DNA of 64,000 nucleotides, from assembly GCF_014930365.1 (NCBI RefSeq), contig NZ_JABXWI010000009.1, positions 372,001-436,000 of the forward strand, given 5' to 3'. This document shows positions 25,134-33,529 of this stretch, one piece after another. Source of the stretch: Streptomyces caniscabiei. GTDB lineage: Bacteria > Actinomycetota > Actinomycetes > Streptomycetales > Streptomycetaceae. The notes below the pieces were generated by a model. The model saw only the letters and a program-made list of their open reading frames with translations. It was not told the origin of the DNA and ran no database searches. The position numbers were made by a program, and so were the translations under genes. Positions within the stretch are counted from its first letter, which is position 1. Each line of letters begins with the position of its first letter.

Positions 25134-28100
25134 GTGGCGGGTCGTCGTGAGGTGCCGGTCGATCCGGGGGCCGGGCCGGTGCAACGGTTCGCGTTCGAGT
25201 TGCGCAAACTGCGGACCGGGGCCGGGGGCCTCACCTACCGGGCGATGGCCGGACGGGCGGGCTACTCGATCACCACCCTCTCCCAGGCCGCGGGCGGCGA
25301 GCAGTTGCCCACCCTGCCGGTGGCACTGGCCTTCGTACGGGCCTGCGGGGGTGATCCTGCCGAGTGGGAGGCCCGCTGGCACCAGGCGGTAGAGGAGGCC
25401 GCCGCCTTCGACCCGGACGGCGACGAGACGGCCGCGGAACCGCCGTACCGGGGCCTCGCCCGGTTCGAGACCGGCGACAGCGGCCTCTTCTTCGGCCGGG
25501 ACCGCCTCACCGCCGACCTCGTGGACCTGATGCGCCGCCGACGGTTCGCGGCGGTCTTCGGCCCTTCCGGCATCGGCAAGTCCTCCCTCCTGCGCGCCGG
25601 TCTGATCCCCGTCCTCAGGCAGTCCGAGGAGCCGGGCCTGCGCCCGTCCGCGATCCGCATCCTGACCCCCGGCGACCACCTGGCCCGCACCCACGAGCTG
25701 CTGCGCGAGGCGAGCGGCGGCGGCACCGGCGGCGGTGGTGACACGCTCGTCGTCGTCGACCAGTTCGAGGAGGTCTTCACGCTCTGCCACGACGCCGCCG
25801 AACGCGCCCGGTTCATCGACCTGTTGCTCACCGCGCGCGAACCGGCGAGCGGACTGCGGGTGCTGCTGGCGGTGCGCGCGGACTTCTACGGCCGGTGCGC
25901 CGAGCACCGGGCGCTGGCCGAGGCGCTCGGCGACGCCAACCTGCTGGCGGGGCCCATGAGCCCGGCCGAACTGCGCGAGGTCGTCGTCAAGCCGGCCGCG
26001 GCCGTCGGGCTCACCGTGGAACGCGCGCTGACCACCCGGCTGGTCGAGGAGATCACCGACGCGCCCGGCGGACTGCCGCTGCTGTCGCACGTCCTGCTGG
26101 AGACCTGGCGCCGCCGCCGGGGCAAGACCCTGACCCTCGCCGGGTACGAGGCGGCCGGCGGCCTGGACGGGGCGATCGCCAAGACCGCCGAGGACGTCCA
26201 CGCCGGGTTCACCGTGAGCGAGGCGGCCACCGCCCGCCGGGTGCTGCTGCGGCTCATCTCGCCCGGCGACGGCACACCCGACACCCGCCGGCCGGCCGAA
26301 CGGGCCGAGCTGGAGACCACCGGCACCGGACGGGAGGAGGTCGCCCGGGTCCTGGAGGCGCTCACCCGGGCCCGCCTCCTCACCCTCGACGGCCCCACCG
26401 TGGACCTCGCCCACGAGGCGCTCATCACCGCCTGGCCACGGCTGCGCGGCTGGATCGAGGAGGACCGGGACCGGCTGCGCGCCCACCGGCAACTGACCGA
26501 GGCCGCCCGTTCCTGGGAGGAGCTGGGCCGCGACGCGGGCGCGCTGTACCGGGGGAGCCGGCTCGTCAGGGCGCGGGAGTACTTCGCGGGTCCGGGCCAC
26601 ACCGACGACCTGACCGACCAGGAGGCCGCCTTCCTCGCGGCCGGACTCGGCGCGCTGGAGGAGGAGGAGCGTGCCAAGGCCCGCACCACCCGCCGGCTGC
26701 GCGTCCTCGTCACCTCCCTGGCCTGCCTACTCGCCCTCGCCCTGACCGCGACCGCCGTCGCCTACTGGCAGCGCCAGAGCGCACTGGACGCGCAACGCGA
26801 GGGCCTCTCCCGCCAGTTGGCCGCACAGTCCGCCGCCCTGCTGGACAGTGACACCGACCTCGCGTCGCTGCTGGCCATCAAGGCGTACCGCACCAGCCCC
26901 ACCAGGGAGGCCACCCGGAGTCTGTACGCCGCCGCGGCCGTTCCGCTCGAACGCCGGCTGACCGGACACACCGGGACCGTCTCCGCGCTGGTCTACAGCC
27001 CCGACGGGAAGACCCTCGCCGGCGGCAGCTACGACGGCACGGTAAGGCTGTGGGACACCGGGACCGGACGGACCCGGAAGGTGCTCGCCGGCCGTGCGGA
27101 CGCGGACGACCCCGATCTCGTCCGCACCGTGGCCTTCGGCCCGGACGGCAGGACCCTCGCCACGAGTCACAACGACGACGCGCGGCTGTGGGACCTGGAC
27201 ACCGGACGCGTACGGGACACGGTCGCCCTGCGGAAACCCGACGACGACAACATGGCTGCGGTCGGCTTCGACCGCTCCGGCCGCGCGCTCGCCGTCGCCG
27301 AGAGCGGACAGGTGCGGGACGTGGCCACCGGCCGGGTCACGACCACCCTGAAGGGGCCCACCGGGCTGGAGATGGCGGTGGCGTTCAGCCCCGACGGCCG
27401 CACCCTCGCCACCAGCACCCGCGACCGCACCGCCCAACTCTGGGACCTGCGGACCGGGAAGGTCTTCGCCACCCTCAGAAGCAGTACCGGCGTGGTCAGT
27501 TCACTGGCCTTCGACGCGGCAGGGAAGACGCTCGCCACGGGCACCGAGGACGGCACCGTCCACCTGTGGGACGTGGCCGACGGCAGCCGGCGCACCACGC
27601 TCACCAGCGCCAGCAGCAGGGTCGAGTCCATGGCGTTCGCCCCCGACGGCACAACCCTGGCCGCCGGCAGCTACGACGGCACGGTACGCCTCTGGGACCC
27701 GGCCACCGGCCGCGCCCGCTCCACCCTGACCGGGCACACCAGCCCCGTCATGTCGGTGGCGTTCGCTCCCGACGGGCGCGAACTGGCCGCGGGCAACGAG
27801 GCCGACGTCTTCGGCGGCGGTGACGTCGCGGTCCGGCTGTGGAAGGTGGGCACGGACCGGCCCCGGGCGACGCTGCGGGTCCCCGGCGGCGACCTGCGGT
27901 CGGTGGCCTACAGCCCCGACGGCGACACCATGGCGACCAGCAGCCTCCGGATGTCCGACGACCCGAGGGACGAGACCGGCTCGGTGCGGCTCTGGGACAC
28001 GGCCACCCGCCGCACGCGCGCCGTGCTCGACGAGGGGCTCACGCATGTCGAGGAGGTCCACTTCAGCCCCGACGGCAGGACGCTCGCCCTCTCCGACGAC

Positions 28101-28901
28101 GCCGGGGCCGAGCTGTGGGACGTCCGCACCCGCCGGCCGCGGGTCACCCTGCCCGCGCGGTTCGTCAACGGGATGGCGTTCAGCCCGGACGGCCGCACCC
28201 TGGTCACAGTGGGGGACGGCCTGGTCCTGTGGGACCCCCGGACGGGGCGCCCGCGCGTCGAACTCCCCAAGGCCGAGGAGGGCTCTCCGGTGGCGTTCAG
28301 TCCCACGGGCGAGGTGTTCGCCACCACCGGCGGGCAGGAGGCGGAGATCCGGCTGCGCGATCCCGCCACCGGGCGCGTCGTGCGCAGGCTCACGGAACCG
28401 GCGGGCGGCGCCGCGTCCGAGGGGGCGCGGGACGACCCGGTCATGATGTTCCGGCAGGTGGAGTCGATGGCGTTCAGCCCGGACGGCCGCGTCCTCGCCT
28501 CCGCCGACTCCGACGGCACGGTACGGCTGTGGGACACCGGCACCGGAGACCTCGACGCCACGCTCACCGTCAGCCTCACGCAGGGCCCGGTCACGGTCGC
28601 GTTCAGCCCCGACGGCCGGACGCTCGCCACGGCCGGGGGAAGCACGGTACGGCTGTGGGACACCACCACCAGGTACGTCCGGGCGACGCTCCCCGGCGGC
28701 GGCGGCGCACGGCTGGCGTTCAGCCCCGACGGCCGCACCCTCGTGGTCGGCGACCAGGGCGACCGTCTCCGCCTGTGGGACGTCGACCTGCCCCTCCCCG
28801 CCGAAGTGATCGACCACATCTGCCGCGCCGTCCACCGCGACCTCACCCAGCAGGAACGGGCCCTGTATCTGCCGGATCAGGAGCCGGGCCGAGTGTGCTG
28901 A
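25134..28901 (+). CDS. HTH - STAND NTPase - transmembrane - WD40 repeat protein
   Basis: 1255 residues. Order: Xre-like HTH (about 10-70), NTPase of the nSTAND1 type with Walker A GPSGIGKSS (about 143-151) and Walker B TLVVVDQFEE (about 203), winged-helix arm (TVDLAHEALITAWPRLRGW), one membrane helix (about 522-545), then some 14 WD40 blades to the C-terminus with repeated AFSPDGRTLA and VRLWD. STAND proteins are signal-integrating switches that assemble on ligand binding; the WD40 part is the sensor. The helix should place the WD40 propeller outside the cytosol. GTG 25134 follows GAGGGG. No effector domain is fused. Such genes are numerous in Streptomyces. Confidence 0.85.
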   Translation: MAGRREVPVDPGAGPVQRFAFELRKLRTGAGGLTYRAMAGRAGYSITTLSQAAGGEQLPTLPVALAFVRACGGDPAEWEARWHQAVEEAAAFDPDGDETAAEPPYRGLARFETGDSGLFFGRDRLTADLVDLMRRRRFAAVFGPSGIGKSSLLRAGLIPVLRQSEEPGLRPSAIRILTPGDHLARTHELLREASGGGTGGGGDTLVVVDQFEEVFTLCHDAAERARFIDLLLTAREPASGLRVLLAVRADFYGRCAEHRALAEALGDANLLAGPMSPAELREVVVKPAAAVGLTVERALTTRLVEEITDAPGGLPLLSHVLLETWRRRRGKTLTLAGYEAAGGLDGAIAKTAEDVHAGFTVSEAATARRVLLRLISPGDGTPDTRRPAERAELETTGTGREEVARVLEALTRARLLTLDGPTVDLAHEALITAWPRLRGWIEEDRDRLRAHRQLTEAARSWEELGRDAGALYRGSRLVRAREYFAGPGHTDDLTDQEAAFLAAGLGALEEEERAKARTTRRLRVLVTSLACLLALALTATAVAYWQRQSALDAQREGLSRQLAAQSAALLDSDTDLASLLAIKAYRTSPTREATRSLYAAAAVPLERRLTGHTGTVSALVYSPDGKTLAGGSYDGTVRLWDTGTGRTRKVLAGRADADDPDLVRTVAFGPDGRTLATSHNDDARLWDLDTGRVRDTVALRKPDDDNMAAVGFDRSGRALAVAESGQVRDVATGRVTTTLKGPTGLEMAVAFSPDGRTLATSTRDRTAQLWDLRTGKVFATLRSSTGVVSSLAFDAAGKTLATGTEDGTVHLWDVADGSRRTTLTSASSRVESMAFAPDGTTLAAGSYDGTVRLWDPATGRARSTLTGHTSPVMSVAFAPDGRELAAGNEADVFGGGDVAVRLWKVGTDRPRATLRVPGGDLRSVAYSPDGDTMATSSLRMSDDPRDETGSVRLWDTATRRTRAVLDEGLTHVEEVHFSPDGRTLALSDDAGAELWDVRTRRPRVTLPARFVNGMAFSPDGRTLVTVGDGLVLWDPRTGRPRVELPKAEEGSPVAFSPTGEVFATTGGQEAEIRLRDPATGRVVRRLTEPAGGAASEGARDDPVMMFRQVESMAFSPDGRVLASADSDGTVRLWDTGTGDLDATLTVSLTQGPVTVAFSPDGRTLATAGGSTVRLWDTTTRYVRATLPGGGGARLAFSPDGRTLVVGDQGDRLRLWDVDLPLPAEVIDHICRAVHRDLTQQERALYLPDQEPGRVC

Positions 28902-28924
28902 ACTCGCGGACGCATTGACCCTGA

Positions 28925-28980
28925 GGGCACTGCCCCAAGAGTCAATTTCGCCCGACTGGCCTCACCCGTAACGTCGTTGC
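28925..28980 (+). promoter_or_regulatory. Shared promoter element, copy 1 (nuclease gene)
   Basis: GGGCACTGCCC palindrome, then CCAAGAGTCAATTTCGCCCG, then CCCGTAACGTCGTTGC. The same order and spacing occur in front of the secreted protein at 32.5 kb. Probably an operator joined to a promoter of an alternative sigma factor. Confidence 0.6.
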
Positions 28981-29058
28981 ACGTAACACCGAACTCCAGT
29001 TCCCGCAGGGGCGTTTCGCACGGCGACCGCCCCTTGGCACGGAAGGACGGTCGTCTGC

Positions 29059-30087
29059 GTGTCCACGACTGCAACAGTCCGCAGAACACCACTGATAGCC
29101 ATGGCGGCGGCCCTCTTCCTCACCGGGTTCGCCGCCGAGTCCACCCCGGCGGCGGCCTCCCAGAGCGGTGAACAGCTCCGTACGGTCGCCGCGTTCGGCA
29201 CCGTCGCCTCCGCCGGCACGGTCGAGGCGACCGCCGCGAAGGCCAGGACCAGCTACACCCGCACCCGGGGCAGCACCAGCGAGCCCTTCGTGCTCACGGT
29301 CGTCGACACCAAGGGCAAGGTGCGCGGCACGATGGGCGGCACCGCGAGCCAGTCGGAGAAGCTGAACTCAAAGTCGCACGACTGGACCCGCACCCTCAAG
29401 ATCAAGATCACCAGCGCCACCGGCGCGGCCAAGAACGGCGCGAAGATCAACACGAAGATCTCGTGCGGCAAGGGCGCCCGCCGCTGTCAGCCCTCCGCCG
29501 CGGTCAAGGGCACCCTGAAGACGGGCCGGACCTACACCGCGACCTGGAAGATCCACTCGCCGGGCAAGAAGACCGTCATCCACAAGCCGGTCCCCGTCGC
29601 CACGATCAGCGTGACCGGCGCGACCCCGGACAACAGCTCCCCGGTCACCATGCGCGGCGTCCGCTGCGACAGCGTGTCGTACCTGGGCAAGCCCGGTTGC
29701 GTCTACGCCTCCTGGCTGCCGAGCTTCACCCTGTCCCGCAAGGACAGCGCGGTGAAGGAGGCCGCCCAGCACGTCTACGACGCCCAGCGCAAGGTCAAGG
29801 GCAAGCCGGGCCTGTCCAAGCCCCTGCACCGACTGACCGGCAAGAAGAAGATCGACAAGAACCGCTCGATCGTCTGCAAGAAGTCGTACAAGCGGCCCAA
29901 GGGCAAGTCCTGCGACGAGTACCCCATGGCGTCCACCCGCGAGGGCGGCGGGCAGGAGTCCAAGGGTCTGAGCAGCCACCGCATGATCAACGCCAAGCAG
30001 AACAGCAAGGCGGGGACCCGGCTCAACCAGTTCTACGGCCAGAACCGGATCATCGACGGTGACGGGTTCTTCGTGAAGGTCAAGTAG
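29059..30087 (+). CDS. Secreted NucA/NucB-type deoxyribonuclease
   Basis: 342 residues. Signal peptide at 1-34 (LIAMAAALFLTGFAAESTPAAA). The middle is a lysine/threonine-rich beta region of unknown role. The C-terminal third is the NucA/NucB domain with catalytic CDEYPMASTREGG at about 285-297, followed by SSHRMINAKQN and a final FYGQNRI. In Bacillus the family includes the competence nuclease NucA and the sporulation nuclease NucB, both extracellular DNA-cutting enzymes. Start at GTG 29059 after GGAAGGA. Two genes with repeated small domains follow on the same strand. Controlled, I infer, from the element at 28925. Confidence 0.84.
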   Translation: MSTTATVRRTPLIAMAAALFLTGFAAESTPAAASQSGEQLRTVAAFGTVASAGTVEATAAKARTSYTRTRGSTSEPFVLTVVDTKGKVRGTMGGTASQSEKLNSKSHDWTRTLKIKITSATGAAKNGAKINTKISCGKGARRCQPSAAVKGTLKTGRTYTATWKIHSPGKKTVIHKPVPVATISVTGATPDNSSPVTMRGVRCDSVSYLGKPGCVYASWLPSFTLSRKDSAVKEAAQHVYDAQRKVKGKPGLSKPLHRLTGKKKIDKNRSIVCKKSYKRPKGKSCDEYPMASTREGGGQESKGLSSHRMINAKQNSKAGTRLNQFYGQNRIIDGDGFFVKVK

Positions 30088-30159
30088 CGAGTAGTACGGG
30101 GCAAGTGGCTGACGTAGCCTCGTACGCCCTGTACGAAACGAAGTGGGAGGGTATCCGCG

Positions 30160-31122
30160 ATGACCGACGCGTCCCGGTCCATGGTGCTCTTCGTCGAGGA
30201 CGGCCGATTCGAGATCGACCCGACGGAGCCCGGCGCCGACGAGAGTCCCGAGATCGAGCCGCCGCTCGGCGAGGCGGTCAACGGGATCGTCGCGGTCACC
30301 CACGACGCGGGTGAGATCCGTACGGGGATCAGAAGGGGCAACGTCCATCTCGACGTCCGCCTCCTCGACGCGGAACCCGCCGACGGGACAGCCGGCGGGG
30401 ACGACTGGGACGAGGTGGTGGACACCACCTTCGTGTCCACCACCGGTTACGCCCGTATCAGCTCCTACGAACACGCCCTGGACCTCAACATCGCCCACCA
30501 GGGCCCCGGAACCTACCGCCTCCGCCTGCATGCCAGGGGCCGCGACTCCCAGCCGGGCGCGGCCCTGCGCCGCCGGTCCAAGCCGACGGCCGAGCGGTAC
30601 GAGTTCCACATCTGGCCGGCCGCGGCTGCCCCCGAGGTGGTGCACAAGGCGACGGACACGGTCGGCCACGAACTGCGCGTCCGGCTCGCGGCGATGGCCG
30701 AGCGCGGCGCCGAGTGGTCGCTGGACGACTGGGTGGGCCCGCTCACCGTGAAGGTCACCGACGGCACGTTCTCGCTGCGCGACCCCGACGCCGAGACCCC
30801 GCCGCAGCAGGGCGGCTTCCTGTCGACCGCGCGCGACTGGGCCCTGATCTCCACCGGCACCGTCTCCGGCACCGTCACGGTCACCCTGCACCCCGCCGAC
30901 CGCGACCCCCGGCCCGACCCGCTGCCGTGGGACGAGATCGCCGAGGCCACCGTCCGCTCCACCACCGGAAGCCTCGTGCTGTGCACCGCCGACGGCCCCA
31001 CGAAGGACGACGAGGACGTCGCCTTCCACGGCCCCCGTCAGTACGGCGTCCGTGTCCACGCCCGCCGTACGCCGCACGGCGAGGACTACCTCGTCCAGAC
31101 CTGGATGCACGGAAAGAGGTAG
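30160..31122 (+). CDS. Protein with two copies of a ComJ/Nin-like beta domain
   Basis: 320 residues, no signal peptide. Two tandem copies of one domain, about 1-150 and 165-320. Copy 1 ends with DDWDEVVDTTFVS, NIAHQGPGTYRLRLHARGRD and ERYEFHIWP; copy 2 with WDEIAEATVRS, FHGPRQYGVRVHARR and EDYLVQTW. The pattern of W-D, a GP-x-Y strand and a closing aromatic strand recalls ComJ/Nin, the cytosolic inhibitor of NucA in Bacillus, and the gene directly follows a NucA/NucB nuclease. An inhibitor role is therefore a reasonable inference, not shown. GGGAGGG precedes the ATG. The next gene carries a third copy. Confidence 0.62.
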   Translation: MTDASRSMVLFVEDGRFEIDPTEPGADESPEIEPPLGEAVNGIVAVTHDAGEIRTGIRRGNVHLDVRLLDAEPADGTAGGDDWDEVVDTTFVSTTGYARISSYEHALDLNIAHQGPGTYRLRLHARGRDSQPGAALRRRSKPTAERYEFHIWPAAAAPEVVHKATDTVGHELRVRLAAMAERGAEWSLDDWVGPLTVKVTDGTFSLRDPDAETPPQQGGFLSTARDWALISTGTVSGTVTVTLHPADRDPRPDPLPWDEIAEATVRSTTGSLVLCTADGPTKDDEDVAFHGPRQYGVRVHARRTPHGEDYLVQTWMHGKR

Positions 31123-31131
31123 GCGACGACC

Positions 31132-31599
31132 ATGCCCCGACTTCTGGGCCCCTGGCCGGTCCGCGTGGACGAGGGCCAGTTCTATCTGGCGCCCGAGGGC
31201 GACTTCACCCACATCCCGGCGAAGCGCGCCGAACACGCCCTCGACCGCGCCTACGACGGCGACGGCCTCCTCGGCACCGCCGAGGACGTCGCCTGCGTCC
31301 TGACCGGCATCAACTCCGGTTCCGTCCTGCTCTCGGCACTCCTCGTCGACAAGGACCCCGGGCACGACCCCGGCACCTGGGACGACATCGCCACCTCCGA
31401 ACTCGTCTCACCACGCGGCGACTTCCGCGACAGCGCCCTCATGGGCGAGCGCGGCGACATCAACCTCGCGCATGCCGGCCCCGGCACGTACGGGCTCCGC
31501 CTGCACGCCAGGGGGCGCGATGCCGACCCCGACGGCGTCCAGGACGAGGACGAGCCCATCACCGAGCGGTATCTGCTCCAGGTGTGGCCGTCCAGGTGA
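31132..31599 (+). CDS. Single ComJ/Nin-like domain protein
   Basis: 155 residues. One domain like those of the preceding gene, sharing NLAHAGPGTYGLRLHARGRD almost letter for letter, with DPGTWDDIATSELVS before it and ERYLLQVWP at the end. The N-terminal half (RAEHALDRAYDGDGLLGTAE, then VLTGINSGSVLLSALLVDK) is laid out like Bacillus Nin. It starts 9 bases after the previous stop, so both are one operon, closed by a terminator at 31701. Possible nuclease inhibitor; alternatively a generic small-ligand-binding beta protein. Confidence 0.62.
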   Translation: MPRLLGPWPVRVDEGQFYLAPEGDFTHIPAKRAEHALDRAYDGDGLLGTAEDVACVLTGINSGSVLLSALLVDKDPGHDPGTWDDIATSELVSPRGDFRDSALMGERGDINLAHAGPGTYGLRLHARGRDADPDGVQDEDEPITERYLLQVWPSR

Positions 31600-31700
31600 C
31601 GAAGAAGGTCTCGATCTGCCCGACAGCGACGCGGTAGAGAGCCTCTGACCGACGTCCTACGGCTCAGGTGGCTCTCCGCTCCGGGCCGGCTGATGGCGAA

Positions 31701-31731
31701 GGCGGCGGTCCCGGGTGAGGGGACCGCCGCC
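31701..31731. terminator. Bidirectional terminator
   Basis: Perfect 12-bp stem GGCGGCGGTCCC / GGGACCGCCGCC, 7-base loop, between the ComJ-like gene and the convergent secreted-protein gene. Confidence 0.85.
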
Positions 31732-31753
31732 CTCAGCTGTGCCGTGGCGGGTG

Positions 31754-32482
31754 TCAGCGCGAGCCGTTGCCGATCTGGGAGTGGTAGGTGCGGGCGCCCT
31801 TGCCGGTCACGACCTGGAGCTTCTTGACGGGCTTGGTGCCGGCGCTCCTGTACTTGGGGGTGGCGGTCCAGTTGGTCACACCGTCGAGCGCGTTGGCCTT
31901 GAGCTCGGTGCGGGACTTGGAGGGCTTGAGGGCGAAGGCGGCGTTGAAGTTGGTGCCGTAGTTCTTGATCTTCCGGCCCTCGCCGGTGATCCGGTTGCCT
32001 TTGGTCTCGTAGGTCAACACGGTCCGCATCCTGGTGACCGAGACGTTGAAGATGCGCTGTTCCGACCAGGTGTTCAGGGTGATGGTCTTACGGTCGTCGA
32101 CGCCGGGAGCCCCGGCGGACGTCCGGATGGTGAAGGTGACGTCCTTCTTGTAGGTGACGGTCTTCCCGTAGGCGAGGCTGGGGATTCTGCCGTCGTGCGC
32201 GACGGCGAACGCCTTGAGCACCTTCGGGTCCTGCAGGTAGCCGACGAATTTCTTCTGCTGGGCCGCGGACAGCTTGTCGAACCCGTGGAGTGTGTCCTTG
32301 GCCTCCTCGCCCGGCGCCTTCTTCAGCCACTTCTTGTAGGCGTCCACCGTCAGCTTCGCGGGCGCGGTGGGCTTGGCGGACTCGGCGGCGGTCTGGCCGT
32401 CGGCGAAGGCCTGGCCGGTGCCGCCCAGCAGGGCGATGGCGGCGGCTGCGGCTATGGCGGATGCGGTGATGCCGTTGCGCAC
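31754..32482 (-). CDS. Secreted protein of unknown function
   Basis: 242 residues. Signal peptide at 1-28 (ITASAIAAAAAIALLGGTGQAFA). The mature protein has a helical first part (YKKWLKKAPGEEAKDTLHGF, AAQQKKFVGYL) and a beta-rich second part with YGTNFNAAFALKPSKSR and a basic C-terminus. No cysteine in the mature chain and no enzyme motif that I recognise. GTG start after GAGGAGAG. What is telling is its promoter, which matches that of the secreted nuclease 3.5 kb away, so the two are probably made under the same conditions. Confidence 0.72.
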   Translation of the reverse strand: MRNGITASAIAAAAAIALLGGTGQAFADGQTAAESAKPTAPAKLTVDAYKKWLKKAPGEEAKDTLHGFDKLSAAQQKKFVGYLQDPKVLKAFAVAHDGRIPSLAYGKTVTYKKDVTFTIRTSAGAPGVDDRKTITLNTWSEQRIFNVSVTRMRTVLTYETKGNRITGEGRKIKNYGTNFNAAFALKPSKSRTELKANALDGVTNWTATPKYRSAGTKPVKKLQVVTGKGARTYHSQIGNGSR

Positions 32483-32539
32483 GGTGGTTCTCTCCTCGTC
32501 GCGCGATGCGGGGTGGATTCGCGGTTCCTTCTCGCTGTC

Positions 32540-32612
32540 GCGACGAAGCTACGGGCGCGCCGAGTCCGGGCGGAATTGTCTCTTGGGGCACTGCCCCGGC
32601 GGGCAGTGCCCC
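32540..32612 (-). promoter_or_regulatory. Shared promoter element, copy 2, with hairpin
   Basis: Read on the minus strand: GGGGCAGTGCCCC, AAGAGACAATTCCGCCCG, then CCCGTAGCTTCGTCGC, matching copy 1 at 28925-28980. Here the palindrome is extended: GGGGCACTGCCC (32585-32596) pairs with GGGCAGTGCCCC (32601-32612). Confidence 0.6.
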
Positions 32613-32656
32613 AGGAGACGGCTGCCGGCGCCGCACCGCTCGGCGGCGGGTACGGC

Positions 32657-32693
32657 GAAGGCGGCGGCCCGGGGATCGGGGGCCGTCGCCTTC
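32657..32693 (-). terminator. Hairpin between two secreted-protein genes
   Basis: GAAGGCGGCGGCCC / GGGCCGTCGCCTTC, 14 pairs with one G-U, 9-base loop. It lies 77 bases past the stop of the lysozyme-like gene, just before the promoter of the next minus-strand gene. Confidence 0.7.
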
Positions 32694-32734
32694 AGCTGGG
32701 AGAGCCGTGCCGGCTGCTGATCAAGCACGAGCGC

Positions 32735-32782
32735 CGATCAGTATCAGTTCTGATCAGTACCGGTACCGATCAGTACCAGTTG
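32735..32782 (+). repeat. Three tandem 16-bp repeats over a gene's 3' end
   Basis: Units CGATCAGTATCAGTTC, TGATCAGTACCGGTAC and CGATCAGTACCAGTTG, with GATCAGTA at exact 16-base steps (32736, 32752, 32768). The third unit encodes the last residues and stop of the lysozyme-like gene. Confidence 0.75.
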
Positions 32783-33219
32783 TTGGCCTGCCAGAAGTTC
32801 CACGCGCCACAGGGGCTGCCGTAGCGGTCCTTCATGTAGTCCACGCCCCACTTGATCTGGGTGGCGGCGTTGGTCTTCCAGTCGGAGCCGGCCGAGGCCA
32901 TCTTGGAGCCGGGGAGCGCCTGGACCAGGCCGTAGGCGCCGGAGGACGCGTTCGTCGCGTTGACGTCCCAGTCGCTCTCGTGGTCGACGATCTTGGAGAA
33001 GCACGTGTACTCCGCCGAGTCCCCGATCATCTTCTTCGCGACGGCCTGGGCCTGAGAGGCCTCCGACGCGGCCTGGGCGGGCGCGGCGGCGAGTACGGCA
33101 CCGGTGGCGGCGACGGCCAGGGTGGCACCGGCGAGGGCCTTCTTCGGGGAGGCGATGCGACGGAGAGCGGAGAGGGTCACGGGGATCCTTTTCTTCGGGG
33201 ACATGGTCGTCGCGGGCAT
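32770..33219 (-). CDS. Secreted transglycosylase/Rpf-like lysozyme-fold protein
   Basis: 149 residues. Signal peptide ends near ALAAAPAQAA. The mature domain of about 90 residues has the lysozyme/SLT fold features: KIVDHESDWDVNATN with the catalytic glutamate, GAYGLVQALPGSKM, and the closing IKWGVDYMKDRYGSPCGAWN. Two cysteines may pair. It should cleave glycan strands of peptidoglycan outside the cell, in growth, germination or division. Start may be ATG 33219 or ATG 33204. The 310-base region upstream carries no gene. Confidence 0.83.
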   Translation of the reverse strand: MPATTMSPKKRIPVTLSALRRIASPKKALAGATLAVAATGAVLAAAPAQAASEASQAQAVAKKMIGDSAEYTCFSKIVDHESDWDVNATNASSGAYGLVQALPGSKMASAGSDWKTNAATQIKWGVDYMKDRYGSPCGAWNFWQANNWY

Positions 33220-33529
33220 GCCTTCACCACGTGGGGTGCGGTGGGGGCGTACGTCGGCGCCGAGGCCCGGGTGGGCTCGTCGGCGCCGTTGCGACTCATC
33301 CAGAGAAACAGCCGGAGCAGGCGTCCGCAATGACCCCTTTTGCTAGTTGCCGTCGTATCCGCACGCTCGGCCCCTTCTGTGACGTGGCTCTCAAAGCCCA
33401 GGTCAACGCCCATAAGGCCGTGCGCATGTCAACCACTTCGATCTACGAGCCCGGTTCGTATGTGACGTGCACCCTGTGGGGTGGTTCACGGCTCTCGCGA
33501 CGGACCGTGCGCGGCGGGGTGCCGGAGAG
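33220..33529. other. Gene-free stretch upstream of the lysozyme-like gene
   Basis: 310 bases between the lysozyme-like gene and the end of the ECF operon. It holds a GC-rich inverted repeat (TCGGCGCC at about 33254, GGCGCCGA arm at about 33279) and two TTGAC-like hexamers on the minus strand near 33400-33435. I looked for a c-di-AMP riboswitch, common before such genes in Streptomyces, and did not find one. Confidence 0.5.

Noticed and set aside
33220..33529. Possible c-di-AMP (ydaO) riboswitch before the lysozyme-like gene
   Set aside because: Expected for such genes in Streptomyces, but I could not find its conserved segments.
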